A stretch of 64,000 bases of DNA, taken from positions 62,001 through 126,000 of the forward strand of contig NZ_FSRT01000004.1 of assembly GCF_900143015.1 (NCBI RefSeq), given 5' to 3'. The first letter of the stretch is position 1, and each line of letters starts with the position of its first letter. The DNA is from Fibrobacter sp. UWB11 (GTDB taxonomy: Bacteria > Fibrobacterota > Fibrobacteria > Fibrobacterales > Fibrobacteraceae). This document shows, in pieces, positions 44,276-53,357 of the stretch. The notes beneath the pieces were generated by a model, which saw only the letters and a list, made by a program, of their open reading frames with translations, was not told the origin of the DNA and did no database searches. The position numbers and the translations under genes are program-made.

Positions 44276-44297
44276 CGCCGGGCATTGATGCTCGGCG
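44276..44297 (-). terminator. terminator of the 44352 gene
   Basis: CGCCGGGCA-TTGA-TGCTCGGCG with an A-run (minus-strand U-tract) on the left. Confidence 0.75.
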
Positions 44298-44351
44298 CAT
44301 TTTAGAAGTAATACGAACCTTCCTACAGTTTATTGCCTGTTGGTTAAGCCG

Positions 44352-44810
44352 TTATGCTCTTCCGTCAACGGAAGAATCATTGGCCTGAGGCGGCTGGTTC
44401 TGCTGTGCAAGGCGCGGGTCTTCGAGAATGTACAGCGGGAGTGCTGCAAGTTCTTCGTTGTCTGCGACGAGGCGCACAATGTACTTGTCCGGACGCGTGA
44501 ACTGCAAACGCTGCATGTTCAAAATCATGTTGACAGCGGCTGTGTCAAAGCCCGGAGCAACCGGCTGGAGTTCAATTTCGGACTGCATCGGCGGCACAAT
44601 CGGGTGGCCAACGACATCTTCGATAGACAAGCTCAACTGATGCGTCCCTGCTTCGGCACGCTGGTAGCGCAAGCGGAATGCAGCAGAGCACTGCGGAATC
44701 ACAAGCGGAAACTTTGAGAAAATGCGGTCAAATGCACCAAGAATGTTCATGCGTCCACCAATATCATTTGCAGTGGCGGCATCACAAATAGCGGCAATTT
44801 CAATATTCAT
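44352..44810 (-). CDS. DUF6941-like protein
   Basis: 152 aa, cytoplasmic. The opening MNIEIAAICDAATANDIGGRMNILGAFDRIF is like a family of small bacterial proteins I remember as DUF6941, whose members start with a similar AxCDxA...xNILGxFDxI pattern. The fold is probably a beta-sandwich. No function is known. It stands alone on its strand, divergent from the prepilin peptidase gene. Confidence 0.6.
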   Translation of the reverse strand: MNIEIAAICDAATANDIGGRMNILGAFDRIFSKFPLVIPQCSAAFRLRYQRAEAGTHQLSLSIEDVVGHPIVPPMQSEIELQPVAPGFDTAAVNMILNMQRLQFTRPDKYIVRLVADNEELAALPLYILEDPRLAQQNQPPQANDSSVDGRA

Positions 44811-44881
44811 TAAGGGATCTCCCAGTATTAGATAAATGTTTAACTAAATTATAATTATATTCGAAAAAAGACGAGGATTTT

Positions 44882-45754
44882 ATGCAAGAAATTCCACTTT
44901 GGTATTGGTTAATCGTATTTTTTGGCCTTGGCGCCTGTGTCGGAAGCTTCTATAACGTCATTGTGTACCGTATGCCGCGTGGAATTTCGCTTTTGAACCC
45001 TCCTTCGCATTGCCCTCTTTGCAAAAAGAGAATTCCAATCCGCTACAATTTGCCGATTGTCGGTTGGCTTTGGTTACGCGGCAAAAGCGCCTGTTGCAAA
45101 CAGCCTATCAGCATCATTTACCCGATTGGCGAGAGTCTTTGCGGACTTCTGGGGGCATTTGCTCTTTATTCGGCTGCGGGGTTCGGGACAGACCTAACAC
45201 GACCGGTGTTGGCGCCTGAAATTTGGGCGAACGCCGCAGCGATGTTCTGGCTTTTGCTTGGGGCTTATCCGGTATGCGCGGTGGATTGCAAGTATAAGCT
45301 CATTCCTGATTCCATCTCGGTGGGCGGGATTGTCGCAGGACTTTTGATTTCGCTTGTGCCGGGTGGTATTACGCCACTCCAAAGTTTGCTCGGGGCGGTT
45401 CTTGCGGGCGGTGGACTGTATTTGCTTGGCTGGATTGCGACCAAAGTTCTCAAGAAAGATGCAATGGGTTTTGGTGATGTCAAGCTTTTGGCGGGTTATG
45501 GTGCCTTGATGGGTATTACTGGTGCGGTGGAGACTCTTTTAGTAGCGGCTTTCCTTGGAATTTTTGTGATGGTTCCGTATGGAATGATTAAGAACAAAGC
45601 CGCAGAAAAGGGTGCAAAAAATAAAAATGCGCCCGAAAACGAAGAAAACGGGCAAATTCCATTTGGCCCGTTCCTTGCAATAGCTGCCCCGATTATTTAT
45701 CTCTGGGGCTCAATGATTTTGGATGCTTATTTAAAGTATGTGCTTGGGGAATGA
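44882..45754 (+). CDS. prepilin peptidase (A24 aspartic protease, PilD type)
   Basis: 290 aa, polytopic. It cleaves and methylates type IV prepilin or type II secretion pseudopilin leaders. The two catalytic aspartates are in DCKYKLIPD and GFGDVKLL. The N-terminal methylase/zinc loop keeps the first CPLC pair, but the second pair reads KSACCKQPIS instead of CxxC. GAGG lies just before the ATG. No pilin genes are adjacent. An acidic/Lys-rich cytoplasmic loop precedes the last helix. Confidence 0.9.
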   Translation: MQEIPLWYWLIVFFGLGACVGSFYNVIVYRMPRGISLLNPPSHCPLCKKRIPIRYNLPIVGWLWLRGKSACCKQPISIIYPIGESLCGLLGAFALYSAAGFGTDLTRPVLAPEIWANAAAMFWLLLGAYPVCAVDCKYKLIPDSISVGGIVAGLLISLVPGGITPLQSLLGAVLAGGGLYLLGWIATKVLKKDAMGFGDVKLLAGYGALMGITGAVETLLVAAFLGIFVMVPYGMIKNKAAEKGAKNKNAPENEENGQIPFGPFLAIAAPIIYLWGSMILDAYLKYVLGE

Positions 45755-45768
45755 CGTTGCTCTACCGA

Positions 45769-47076
45769 CTACTTTTTCTTCTTTCCTGGTCTCTGTGGCA
45801 TGAACGGGCTTTTGGCGTTTGGTTCGCTTGAACCCTTTGCCGAAACCGTTTCTTGACTTGTGACCACGGAATCTCCGACGCTCAAACCGCGCAAAATCTG
45901 TACGTTCACGCCGTCGCTAAGGCCTATCTTCACGCGGCGCGGCGCGGCCTTGCCGTTGATGTTTATCCAAACATGGTCGCCTTCAAGTCTAGGCTTCTTA
46001 TGCTTTTTCTTGGCGCCTGTACTCGGTGCTCCACCCGGTCCCATGCCTGGAGGCGGGGGCGGGAAGTTGTCGCTTGCAACCGTGGAATCCGCAGTCTTGG
46101 GACGTTCCGGACGCGGCATATCTTTCGGGTCCATCATCGGGGTGCCTGCAGCCGGGGTGAACTTGAGAGCCTTGATCGGAATGGTTACTGCATCTGTAAT
46201 CTCTTGCGTGACGATGGTGCAAGTGGCTGTCATGCCCGGTAAAAGTTTTTGTTCCGGGTTTTCGGCGGTAATTACGACCGTGTATGTCACCACATTGCTC
46301 GTTGTTGTCGGATTCAAGCGGACTTCTTGCACGGTGCCATGGAATGTGTCATTCTGGAAGGCATCGACTGTAAATGTAACGCGTTGACCGGTCTTGACTT
46401 GGCCGATGTCCGCTTCGTCCACTGCAGCCATGACTTTCATTTGGCTCAAGTCTTTTGCGATGACGAACAACGTCGGAGTGCTCATGGAGGCGGCAACGGT
46501 CTGACCTACATCGACGGCGCGTTTTAACACAACTCCGTCAATCGGGCTCTTGATGGTCGCGTAGCTTAAGTTCAGTTTGGCTTGTGCGACTTCGTTCTTG
46601 CGCTGCTCGACGGAGAGCTTGGCGGCGTTCAAGTTGTATTCGGCCTGTTCCAGTTCAACGGCGCTTGCGCTTTTGCTTTCGGCGAGCTTCTTGACGCGGT
46701 TGTACGTGCTTTGTTTGTAATTCAAGTCGTTTTCGGCACTCTTGTACGAAATAGTCGTCTGCTTTAACGTCGACTGCAACTTGGACTTATCGAGTTCTGC
46801 AATGACCTGGCCTTTTTTGACCTTGGAGTTGAAATCGACGTTAATTTTGGCAATATCGCCAGAAACCTGCGTACCGACTTCCACTTGGTCAACCGGTTCA
46901 AGCGTACCCGTTGCCGAAATTGTCGTCTTGATGGTGTCTGTAACCACCTTGGTACTTATGAGGGCGCCAGCCTGGCTGGTAGCGTCCGTGTTGAAGAAGT
47001 ACGATTTAACGCCGAGGGCAACGCCTGCCAAAACGGCGATAACGATGATGATTTTCAAAAGTTTTTTCATAAGCAT
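45769..47076 (-). CDS. MacA-like periplasmic adaptor (HlyD family)
   Basis: 435 aa with an N-terminal membrane anchor. Membrane-fusion proteins bridge an inner-membrane transporter and an outer-membrane channel. The order is barrel-sandwich half (TGTLEPVDQVEVGTQVSGDI), helical hairpin (about 95-165), the second lipoyl half (YATIKSPIDGVVLKRAVDVGQTV), then the beta-barrel domain (VDEADIGQVKTGQ). Near residues 325-365 there is a Pro/Gly/Lys-rich insert (FPPPPPGMGPGGAPSTG) before the membrane-proximal domain. No MacB-type ATPase or outer-membrane factor is next to it. The start is the ATG at 47076 or 47070. Confidence 0.85.
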   Translation of the reverse strand: MLMKKLLKIIIVIAVLAGVALGVKSYFFNTDATSQAGALISTKVVTDTIKTTISATGTLEPVDQVEVGTQVSGDIAKINVDFNSKVKKGQVIAELDKSKLQSTLKQTTISYKSAENDLNYKQSTYNRVKKLAESKSASAVELEQAEYNLNAAKLSVEQRKNEVAQAKLNLSYATIKSPIDGVVLKRAVDVGQTVAASMSTPTLFVIAKDLSQMKVMAAVDEADIGQVKTGQRVTFTVDAFQNDTFHGTVQEVRLNPTTTSNVVTYTVVITAENPEQKLLPGMTATCTIVTQEITDAVTIPIKALKFTPAAGTPMMDPKDMPRPERPKTADSTVASDNFPPPPPGMGPGGAPSTGAKKKHKKPRLEGDHVWININGKAAPRRVKIGLSDGVNVQILRGLSVGDSVVTSQETVSAKGSSEPNAKSPFMPQRPGKKKK

Positions 47077-47163
47077 TAGAAAAATAGAAACATTGATTTT
47101 TTATTACAGCAATTTTGATGAATTGTGGACGCATAAGGTTGCAAATTTTCTAGCTTAAAGGGC

Positions 47164-48093
47164 ATGACTCGCGTACGCAAAAAAGACGATAGTGCAGAAG
47201 TCCGTAAAGTGACTTGGGTGGGGCTCGGCTGGAACGCCACTTTGTCCGTTGCCAAGTTTGTCGTTGGCGTATTCGGGAATTCCCAGGCGCTTGTGGCAGA
47301 CGCTATTCATAGCGCGTCTGATTTTATAACCGATGTCGCGGTTATTGTGGGGAGCCATTTCTGGAACTCACCTCCCGATGCTGAACACCCTTATGGTCAT
47401 AGGCGCTTTGAAACGGTAATTACTATAGGCATTGGTCTTGCTGTTGCCGCTGTGGGTGTGGGTATTGGCTATAACGCCATTTTAGCCTTGTTGTCGGGGG
47501 AGGCTTCGCACCCGGAAATGTCGGTGGCGATTATGGCTCTTGCCTCGATTCTTGTAAAAGAGATTCTCTTCCGCTATACACGAAATGCGGGTCGACGGAT
47601 CCGCAGTCAGGCGCTTGAGGCGAACGCTTGGCACCACCGTAGCGATTCCTTCAGTTCGATTCCTGTGCTTGTAGCGGTCATTTTTGCCATTTTGCTTCCG
47701 CAATTGTGGTTCGCCGACTCTGTCGGTGCGCTCGTTGTGGCCTTTTTCATTTTACATTCTGCGATAGAAATTGCGGCTCCGGGCCTTCGACAGCTAGTTG
47801 ACCGCGGTGCCAATCCCGAAGTTCTTTTGAAATTGAAAGATTTGGCACTTTCGCACCCGAAAGTCATCAGTTTACATGGGCTCCGTTCTCGTTATGTCGG
47901 GAGTGACTTGCATGTGGACGTGCACATTGTCGTCGATGACCAGATGACCTTGAAAGATGCACATGATGTTGCCGAAGAGGTTGAGCAGTTGCTCATCGAT
48001 TCTAACGAAAACGTTGTCGATGCCCTCGTGCACATTGACCCCTACAACGCCAACCGTGCTGCCCAAGGCGACATCAAGACAATCGAGAAGTAG
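47164..48093 (+). CDS. cation diffusion facilitator (CDF) metal efflux protein
   Basis: 309 aa, six helices plus a C-terminal ferredoxin-like domain (about 215-300, HVDVHIVVDDQMTLKDAHDVAEEVEQLL). It exports divalent metals by proton exchange. Metal-site motifs are DAIHSASDFITD in helix 2 and HHRSDSFSS in helix 5; HPYGHRRFE is the usual CDF signature. The HxxxD/HxxxD pattern and the presence of histidine cannot by themselves separate zinc, iron and manganese. Confidence 0.9.
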   Translation: MTRVRKKDDSAEVRKVTWVGLGWNATLSVAKFVVGVFGNSQALVADAIHSASDFITDVAVIVGSHFWNSPPDAEHPYGHRRFETVITIGIGLAVAAVGVGIGYNAILALLSGEASHPEMSVAIMALASILVKEILFRYTRNAGRRIRSQALEANAWHHRSDSFSSIPVLVAVIFAILLPQLWFADSVGALVVAFFILHSAIEIAAPGLRQLVDRGANPEVLLKLKDLALSHPKVISLHGLRSRYVGSDLHVDVHIVVDDQMTLKDAHDVAEEVEQLLIDSNENVVDALVHIDPYNANRAAQGDIKTIEK

Positions 48094-48203
48094 CCCTTTC
48101 ACACCAGTAAATATTCCAATGTGGTATTAGGACTTTGGCGATTATGCCTCGCTAAAAACGAGTTTCTATTTATATTAGTTTAGAACAAGTTGCGAGGTAG
48201 GAT

Positions 48204-49037
48204 ATGGTACTCGAAGAATTTTACAAGCTGAATAATGGTCAGCGAATCCCCAAAATTGCTCTAGGAACGTGGCAAACCCCAAATGACGTGGCTGCGACTG
48301 CCGTTGCAACGGCTATTGATGCGGGTTATCGCCATATCGATACTGCAATTGCGTACGATAATGAGACTGGTGTAGGGGCCGGGCTCAAGGCCGCACTCAA
48401 GTCGACCGGGATTCACCGCGAAAGCGTCTTTATCACCACGAAAATCCCTGCCGAAGTCAAGAATTATGATGATGCGGTTCGCTGTATCCAGGAATCGATG
48501 GATCGACTGGATGCGTTCCACATCGACATGATGCTTATCCATGCTCCTCGACCATGGGCCGAAATGGGTTCGACTTCTGGGAATCGCTATTTCAAGGAAA
48601 ATCTTGAAGTCTGGAAAGCCCTTGAAGAGGCTTACGAGGCGGGTAAAATCCGAGCCATTGGCGTTTCGAATTTTGAAATTGATGACTTGAACAGTTTGCT
48701 GGCAGGTGCTCGCGTGATTCCCGCTGTGAACCAAATTCGCGTTCATATTGGGCATGTGCCGACTGAATTGATTGATTTCTGCGAACAGATCGGAATTCTG
48801 GTAGAAGCGTATTCGCCGAATGCTACAGGGCGCCTTTTGAAAGTGCCCGAAGTTTGTGCGATGGCTGAAAAATACCATGTTTCGGTGCCGCAACTTGCAA
48901 GCCGCTTTGTGCTGCAACTCGGGCTGTTGCCGCTCCCGAAATCAGTTCATGAAGAACGCATCCGTCAAAACGCCAAGCTTGATTTCGAAATTAATTCGAA
49001 CGATATGGCCTCTCTCCTTGAAATTGATGGATTGTAA
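48204..49037 (+). CDS. aldo/keto reductase
   Basis: 277 aa TIM-barrel NADPH-dependent reductase. The tetrad is visible: Asp in GYRHIDTA, Tyr in AIAYDNE, Lys in ITTKIP and His in MLIHAPRPW. The C-terminal PLPKSVHEERIRQN binds the 2'-phosphate of NADPH. It is close to the 2,5-diketo-gluconate/methylglyoxal reductase group. It has an upstream GAGGTAGGAT ribosome region and a terminator behind it. Confidence 0.92.
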   Translation: MVLEEFYKLNNGQRIPKIALGTWQTPNDVAATAVATAIDAGYRHIDTAIAYDNETGVGAGLKAALKSTGIHRESVFITTKIPAEVKNYDDAVRCIQESMDRLDAFHIDMMLIHAPRPWAEMGSTSGNRYFKENLEVWKALEEAYEAGKIRAIGVSNFEIDDLNSLLAGARVIPAVNQIRVHIGHVPTELIDFCEQIGILVEAYSPNATGRLLKVPEVCAMAEKYHVSVPQLASRFVLQLGLLPLPKSVHEERIRQNAKLDFEINSNDMASLLEIDGL

Positions 49038-49060
49038 ATAAAAATTATACTCAAAATTCA

Positions 49061-49090
49061 AAACGCATCAGAATGATGCGTTTTTTTTTG
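49061..49090 (+). terminator. terminator after aldo/keto reductase
   Basis: AAACGCATCA-GAA-TGATGCGTTT followed by a long T-run. Confidence 0.88.
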
Positions 49091-49235
49091 AAATTAAAGA
49101 AATTTTGTACTTTATTTGCTTAAATAAATTAATTGATATTAAACTTTGTTTATAATAATTTATACAATCTTGTATTGAAAATATAATTTGTTTGCGTTAT
49201 ATTATATGTACTGTTTAAAAACAAAGGAAAAAGTA

Positions 49236-50831
49236 ATGAAAAAAATATACTTGCCAATGATGCTTGCTGCGTCATTTGGACTTGCAAACGCAATTGAAAT
49301 GCCTACATATACGGGCAACTGTAAAATAAAAGGGTACGATTATTCCACTATTTGTGGTATCCCTCAATGGACTCATGTCTATGGAAGTCCCCTTGGCGTT
49401 TCTACGGATTATGCCTGCACCGATAATCAATTTTTTCAGGGCTATGATGGCTACACTCCGGGCAAAGGCAAGCCTTATACGATTCATAACAATAAATCTC
49501 AATCGATTAACGGATTTAAGCTTTACTATTATTTTACGGCACCTCCTTCACGACAATTTAATGTAAAAGTATATCGTTATCTTTATGCAAATCGAAGCGA
49601 TCGTGCTCATGTGATGATTGATAATTCTATTCAACCTAGTGGTATACAAATTGAAAAATTGTCTGAAACTCAGTATAGGGCCATCCTTAATTACAGTAAT
49701 GTAACTATAGCAAAGTCAACGCGCTTCCCGACAGAAGGTGGAATTTATATTAGGGTCGCTTCGACGGATTCTTATGGCATTGATGGGTATGAACTGAATG
49801 GCTTTGCGATTGGATCAAAGTCAGGTACTGTTTTGTATGGCCCGGATTTGAATGATGAAGGTACGACAACTCTTCCTTTAACAGCAAGGCGAATTGGTGT
49901 TTTGACGGACGAATCGACGTGTCCTGATTATAGTATGATTTCGCTTGATGTGGAAGATTCGAATGATCAGACTTCTATCACTCATGTTGGAGGTGCCTCA
50001 GGAAGCCCTATAGGAGTTCAGAAGGCTGGGTCATATCTTCGTTTCAAGTATTGCGGACTTTCTTATAGCCAACTTCCTCAAGCCAGATTTGGCTATGCCG
50101 TATTGAAGCTTGATTCTGAATGCCCTGCTGGATCAGTTCCTATTATTCGTACCCATGATACGGAAGATTCTAATAATAATGACTCGTATACGGGTTATAT
50201 ATGGCCGAATTCTGTAGTTAAGGGACCTGCTCATACAGTACTGCAATATTGCTTTGTCTCGAGTAAGGCTGGCTCGTCAATCAAATATCCCTTTGCCAAA
50301 AAGTATGGTGTTTTTGCAAGTAATCGTGCTTATTATGGTGACGAAAATAATATTTCTGTTAGCAAGGTCTTTGTTGATGACGAAAACAATGGCAACCAAA
50401 ATTCTTGGGATAGAAGTGGAGTTCCCCTCCATTTGCGCAGTTTGACTCAAGACGTTATGACTGGTTATGAAGATACTGAGTATTATGTTGCAAGATGGGT
50501 TGGACCTGAAAACGCTATGCTTTCTAAGTCTGCCGAAGTTGCTGATGTGCACCATTCTGTAAACAACTCGTATGTTGCAGCTGCTCCGCTTGCTCCGGCA
50601 ATCAAGGGCTTGAACCGTTCTGCCGTAGCTGTTGAGCTCCAGTCTGTTGGTGACGCAAAGATTTCTATTGTCGGAATCAATGGTGCTGTTGTCGCTAATA
50701 TTACAGAAAAGAATCTCCAGCCGGGCGTCCATCAAATCAAGTGGAATGCCGGGATGGTGCCGAGTGGTCGCTATGTCGTGAAAATTGAACAGAACGGTAT
50801 GGTGAACGCCAAGAACGTTATTCTAAAATAA
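49236..50831 (+). CDS. secreted protein of unknown function with sorting domain
   Basis: 531 aa; the signal peptide ends at ANA. The body is Tyr/Ser-rich and beta-like, with scattered Cys pairs, and matches no family I know. The last 75 residues (VAVELQSVGDAKISIVGINGAVVANI, GVHQIKWNAGMVPSGRYVVKI) form a full T9SS-like sorting domain, so it is probably surface-anchored or released. An ATG 48 nt upstream is in frame, but AAAGGA precedes the ATG at 49236 and a proper signal peptide begins there. The 200-bp upstream region is very AT-rich. Confidence 0.7.
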   Translation: MKKIYLPMMLAASFGLANAIEMPTYTGNCKIKGYDYSTICGIPQWTHVYGSPLGVSTDYACTDNQFFQGYDGYTPGKGKPYTIHNNKSQSINGFKLYYYFTAPPSRQFNVKVYRYLYANRSDRAHVMIDNSIQPSGIQIEKLSETQYRAILNYSNVTIAKSTRFPTEGGIYIRVASTDSYGIDGYELNGFAIGSKSGTVLYGPDLNDEGTTTLPLTARRIGVLTDESTCPDYSMISLDVEDSNDQTSITHVGGASGSPIGVQKAGSYLRFKYCGLSYSQLPQARFGYAVLKLDSECPAGSVPIIRTHDTEDSNNNDSYTGYIWPNSVVKGPAHTVLQYCFVSSKAGSSIKYPFAKKYGVFASNRAYYGDENNISVSKVFVDDENNGNQNSWDRSGVPLHLRSLTQDVMTGYEDTEYYVARWVGPENAMLSKSAEVADVHHSVNNSYVAAAPLAPAIKGLNRSAVAVELQSVGDAKISIVGINGAVVANITEKNLQPGVHQIKWNAGMVPSGRYVVKIEQNGMVNAKNVILK

Positions 50832-50852
50832 ATAAAGTTCATTTGATTTGTG

Positions 50853-50884
50853 AAAAAGTGCCGCTCTATTGAGCGGCACTTTTT
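50853..50884. terminator. bidirectional terminator
   Basis: AAAAAGTGCCGCTC-TATT-GAGCGGCACTTTTT, a perfect 14-bp stem between convergent genes. Confidence 0.9.
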
Positions 50885-50925
50885 GCATCAAGGAACCCTA
50901 TGAAGGGCTTTTTTTGGAGTTTCTT

Positions 50926-53118
50926 TTACTTTATGTTTACGCGCTTGTAGTTGTTGCCCACTTTGACAATGTAAGAACCTGCGGTAGCAACCTTTACACG
51001 AGTATCACTGCTGTTCAACTTACCGGTCGAAATTACATGTCCGTTAATATCCATAATTGCGTATTGTTTTGCAATATTCATTTTTTCAGTGGTAATCGTA
51101 ATTTCGAGAGCGCCAGATTTTGCAATGCTAAAGTTGTTTGTGATGCTGGCAGGAACTCTGCGTTCTGCGACAGATGTGGTACCTTTCACTTGGAGCTGCA
51201 AGACGTATTGATCGGAATCTATCTTGATGATTAAATAATATGTTCCTGGATTAAACGTTTCATTCAGCTTGTTCTCATTAATTACGGGGCGCATTGGATT
51301 AGAAACGTCGAATATGCCGTTGAGCTGAATTGGGTTTGCTGTGAATTCTGCTTCGCTAATCAGAGTCTTTGTTGCGTCGGTTCCAGTTTTGTCTGTAGTT
51401 AATTGGTAACGGATTTTCATTGTTTTCGGCGCGTCAGCGGTGTCGCAAATGATGGTCGTTGGTGTGCAAGAAGTTCCATCGCTAATGGCGCGGCAGACTT
51501 TATATGTGTTAAAATTGCTTACTTTTTGTGGGTCTGTGTTATATCGGCTGTTTTCAACTCTAATACCAGAAGCAAATTTGGGGAATAGCATGCTTGTGCT
51601 GATTTTTAGGTCTCCAGATGTAGTACGGCGGTTGCAATAGAATATATCGATGTCGTAAAGTTCGCCGATTGTTGCGTTGGGCATAAACTTGTCTACATCT
51701 ACGTAACCGGGGGCTGCAAGGTGAGTGCCTCCAATGTCGATGGCGAGTTTGTTGTCTATGTAAACCCATATATCGTCACTGCCGCTAATGCTGAATTTTA
51801 AACCGTTCTTGAATCTAAATGTAGAGTGCATTTCGGCGCAGAAATGTTGGTTGCGGCCTCCATTGCCTTCTGCGACGCTAACATTTGATGACCAACGGGG
51901 AACGCCTGCGGTTGCTTTGGTTTCAGTGCCTTCGGTGAACAGCGGCCAATTTGTAGGTGCCTGATCTGTGCAGCTCCAACCGAAAACGCAATCGATTGTG
52001 GAATTGATGCTCTTGAAGAAAGTTTCGGTTTCGGCTGCGTCGGCGAATAATCCGTTGCAGTTGTGTCCTTTGTTCCAACCGGGGCCATTGCAAGTCAGGT
52101 CGAATACAGGGACGAATTCAGTGGAATCTATTTTGCGGAGCTTTTCGCCATGGAAAATGGGGCCTTCTGCATAATGCTTTGTACGAGCTGCAGGAGCGGG
52201 TACTTGATTTGCAAAGTATGATTTGACCAACTCGTTGGTTTTTCCTTCTACAGGGAAGAATCCTCCGGGTACGGGAATCCTAAGATTTGGACTTGTGAAG
52301 TTGTCTGAATTGAATTCCCATTTGCCGTGGTTTGTGCGGGTGAATGGAATGTCGAAACAGGATGCTTCGTTTACGCCTTCGGTGTAATTAAACAATTGGT
52401 TGAAATACTTGTCGTCAATGAAGCATTTTTTGCCTGCTGCAGAAAGTTTAGGCTTTTTGATTGTTTTGTCCAAAGTGGAGTCGACAAGACCTGTTGTAAC
52501 GCCTAAGCATGCGTTGATGGCTTCGAGGACTTTGGCTCTTTCGACGTCTTGCGCGGCTATTCCTGATTGAGCTTGACAACCTTCGCCGCCTGCAGCGTAG
52601 CAGGAGAATGACGGGTGCAAGCTTGCGTCTGTGTCGTAAATAGTGGCTGCAAGGTTGAACGAACAGGTGCCTGTAATCATAGGCCTTTCTGTGAACCAAC
52701 CTTTTGTAGCTGAGGGAAGTTCGCTTGCTCGATTTCCGTCTGCGACAAAATAAAGAGCGTTAATGAATGTGGCTTCAGAAGCGAAAACTTGAAAGACGTC
52801 GGCTAGAGGGATGGCTTGTAGAGAGTCGCTGTTTTCGCCACCCATGCCGATACTGTTTCTGAGTTCTTCGTCATCATCGGTATGGAATACAACTTTGTTT
52901 GGAATTTCTTCGTCGACGTATTTGCGGATGAACCATCCACAGTGATCGGGGTCCGGCGTTAAAGCGTGGCTTTGCCCGTCTTCGTAAATCATTGGCGTGG
53001 AACTGTTCCAAGTTGCGTTATCGGGCAAGAATACGTGAAGTTCACGGACTGTTTCTGCCCAAACGGTGGATAATCCTAACGCAATGATTGATGAGCCTAC
53101 AATTCTAGTTAGTCTCAT
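50926..53118 (-). CDS. fibro-slime domain surface protein
   Basis: 730 aa, signal peptide ending VWA. The central region (about 330-530) is the fibro-slime domain (TIGR02148), shared between Fibrobacter and slime-mould extracellular proteins and related to PA14. Diagnostic stretches are FCAEMHSTFRFKNGLKFSISGSDDIWVYIDNKLAIDIGG and ELYDIDIFYCNRRTTSGDLKI. Fibro-slime proteins of F. succinogenes have been implicated in adhesion to cellulose. The N-terminus is a starch-binding-like beta domain (VFLPDNATWNSSTPMIY, WFIRKYV). The C-terminus is a sorting-type domain (YAIMDINGHVISTGKL, GSYIVKVGNN). The start has AGGAGG upstream. Confidence 0.88.
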   Translation of the reverse strand: MRLTRIVGSSIIALGLSTVWAETVRELHVFLPDNATWNSSTPMIYEDGQSHALTPDPDHCGWFIRKYVDEEIPNKVVFHTDDDEELRNSIGMGGENSDSLQAIPLADVFQVFASEATFINALYFVADGNRASELPSATKGWFTERPMITGTCSFNLAATIYDTDASLHPSFSCYAAGGEGCQAQSGIAAQDVERAKVLEAINACLGVTTGLVDSTLDKTIKKPKLSAAGKKCFIDDKYFNQLFNYTEGVNEASCFDIPFTRTNHGKWEFNSDNFTSPNLRIPVPGGFFPVEGKTNELVKSYFANQVPAPAARTKHYAEGPIFHGEKLRKIDSTEFVPVFDLTCNGPGWNKGHNCNGLFADAAETETFFKSINSTIDCVFGWSCTDQAPTNWPLFTEGTETKATAGVPRWSSNVSVAEGNGGRNQHFCAEMHSTFRFKNGLKFSISGSDDIWVYIDNKLAIDIGGTHLAAPGYVDVDKFMPNATIGELYDIDIFYCNRRTTSGDLKISTSMLFPKFASGIRVENSRYNTDPQKVSNFNTYKVCRAISDGTSCTPTTIICDTADAPKTMKIRYQLTTDKTGTDATKTLISEAEFTANPIQLNGIFDVSNPMRPVINENKLNETFNPGTYYLIIKIDSDQYVLQLQVKGTTSVAERRVPASITNNFSIAKSGALEITITTEKMNIAKQYAIMDINGHVISTGKLNSSDTRVKVATAGSYIVKVGNNYKRVNIK

Positions 53119-53225
53119 ATGTTTCCTCCTTTGTATATAAATAATTTACTATGAAAATAAATTCTTTCAAAAAAGTTAGTTTGTTGTAAAAATCTGTTTT
53201 TATTCTGTTAATTGAAAATTAACGT

Positions 53226-53290
53226 ACCGCCAAAGGCGGTCCGCGTATCATTGCTGTATCATATAAAGTATATGCAACATAGCGTTGCAT
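53226..53290. repeat. two short hairpins in the intergenic region
   Basis: ACCGCC-AAA-GGCGGT (53226-53240) and ATGCAAC-ATAGC-GTTGCAT (53272-53290). Neither has a U-tract. They look like REP-type filler. Confidence 0.5.
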
Positions 53291-53302
53291 TAAGACGAAA
53301 AA

Positions 53303-53333
53303 AAATCCGCGCTTTTCTCAAAGGCACGGATTT
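53303..53333 (-). terminator. terminator of the aldolase-like gene
   Basis: AAATCCG and CGGATTT with an inner GCTTT/AAAGG pairing; the A-run to the left is the minus-strand U-tract. Confidence 0.65.
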
Positions 53334-53357
53334 ATGAATGATTGATTTAGATGAAAA

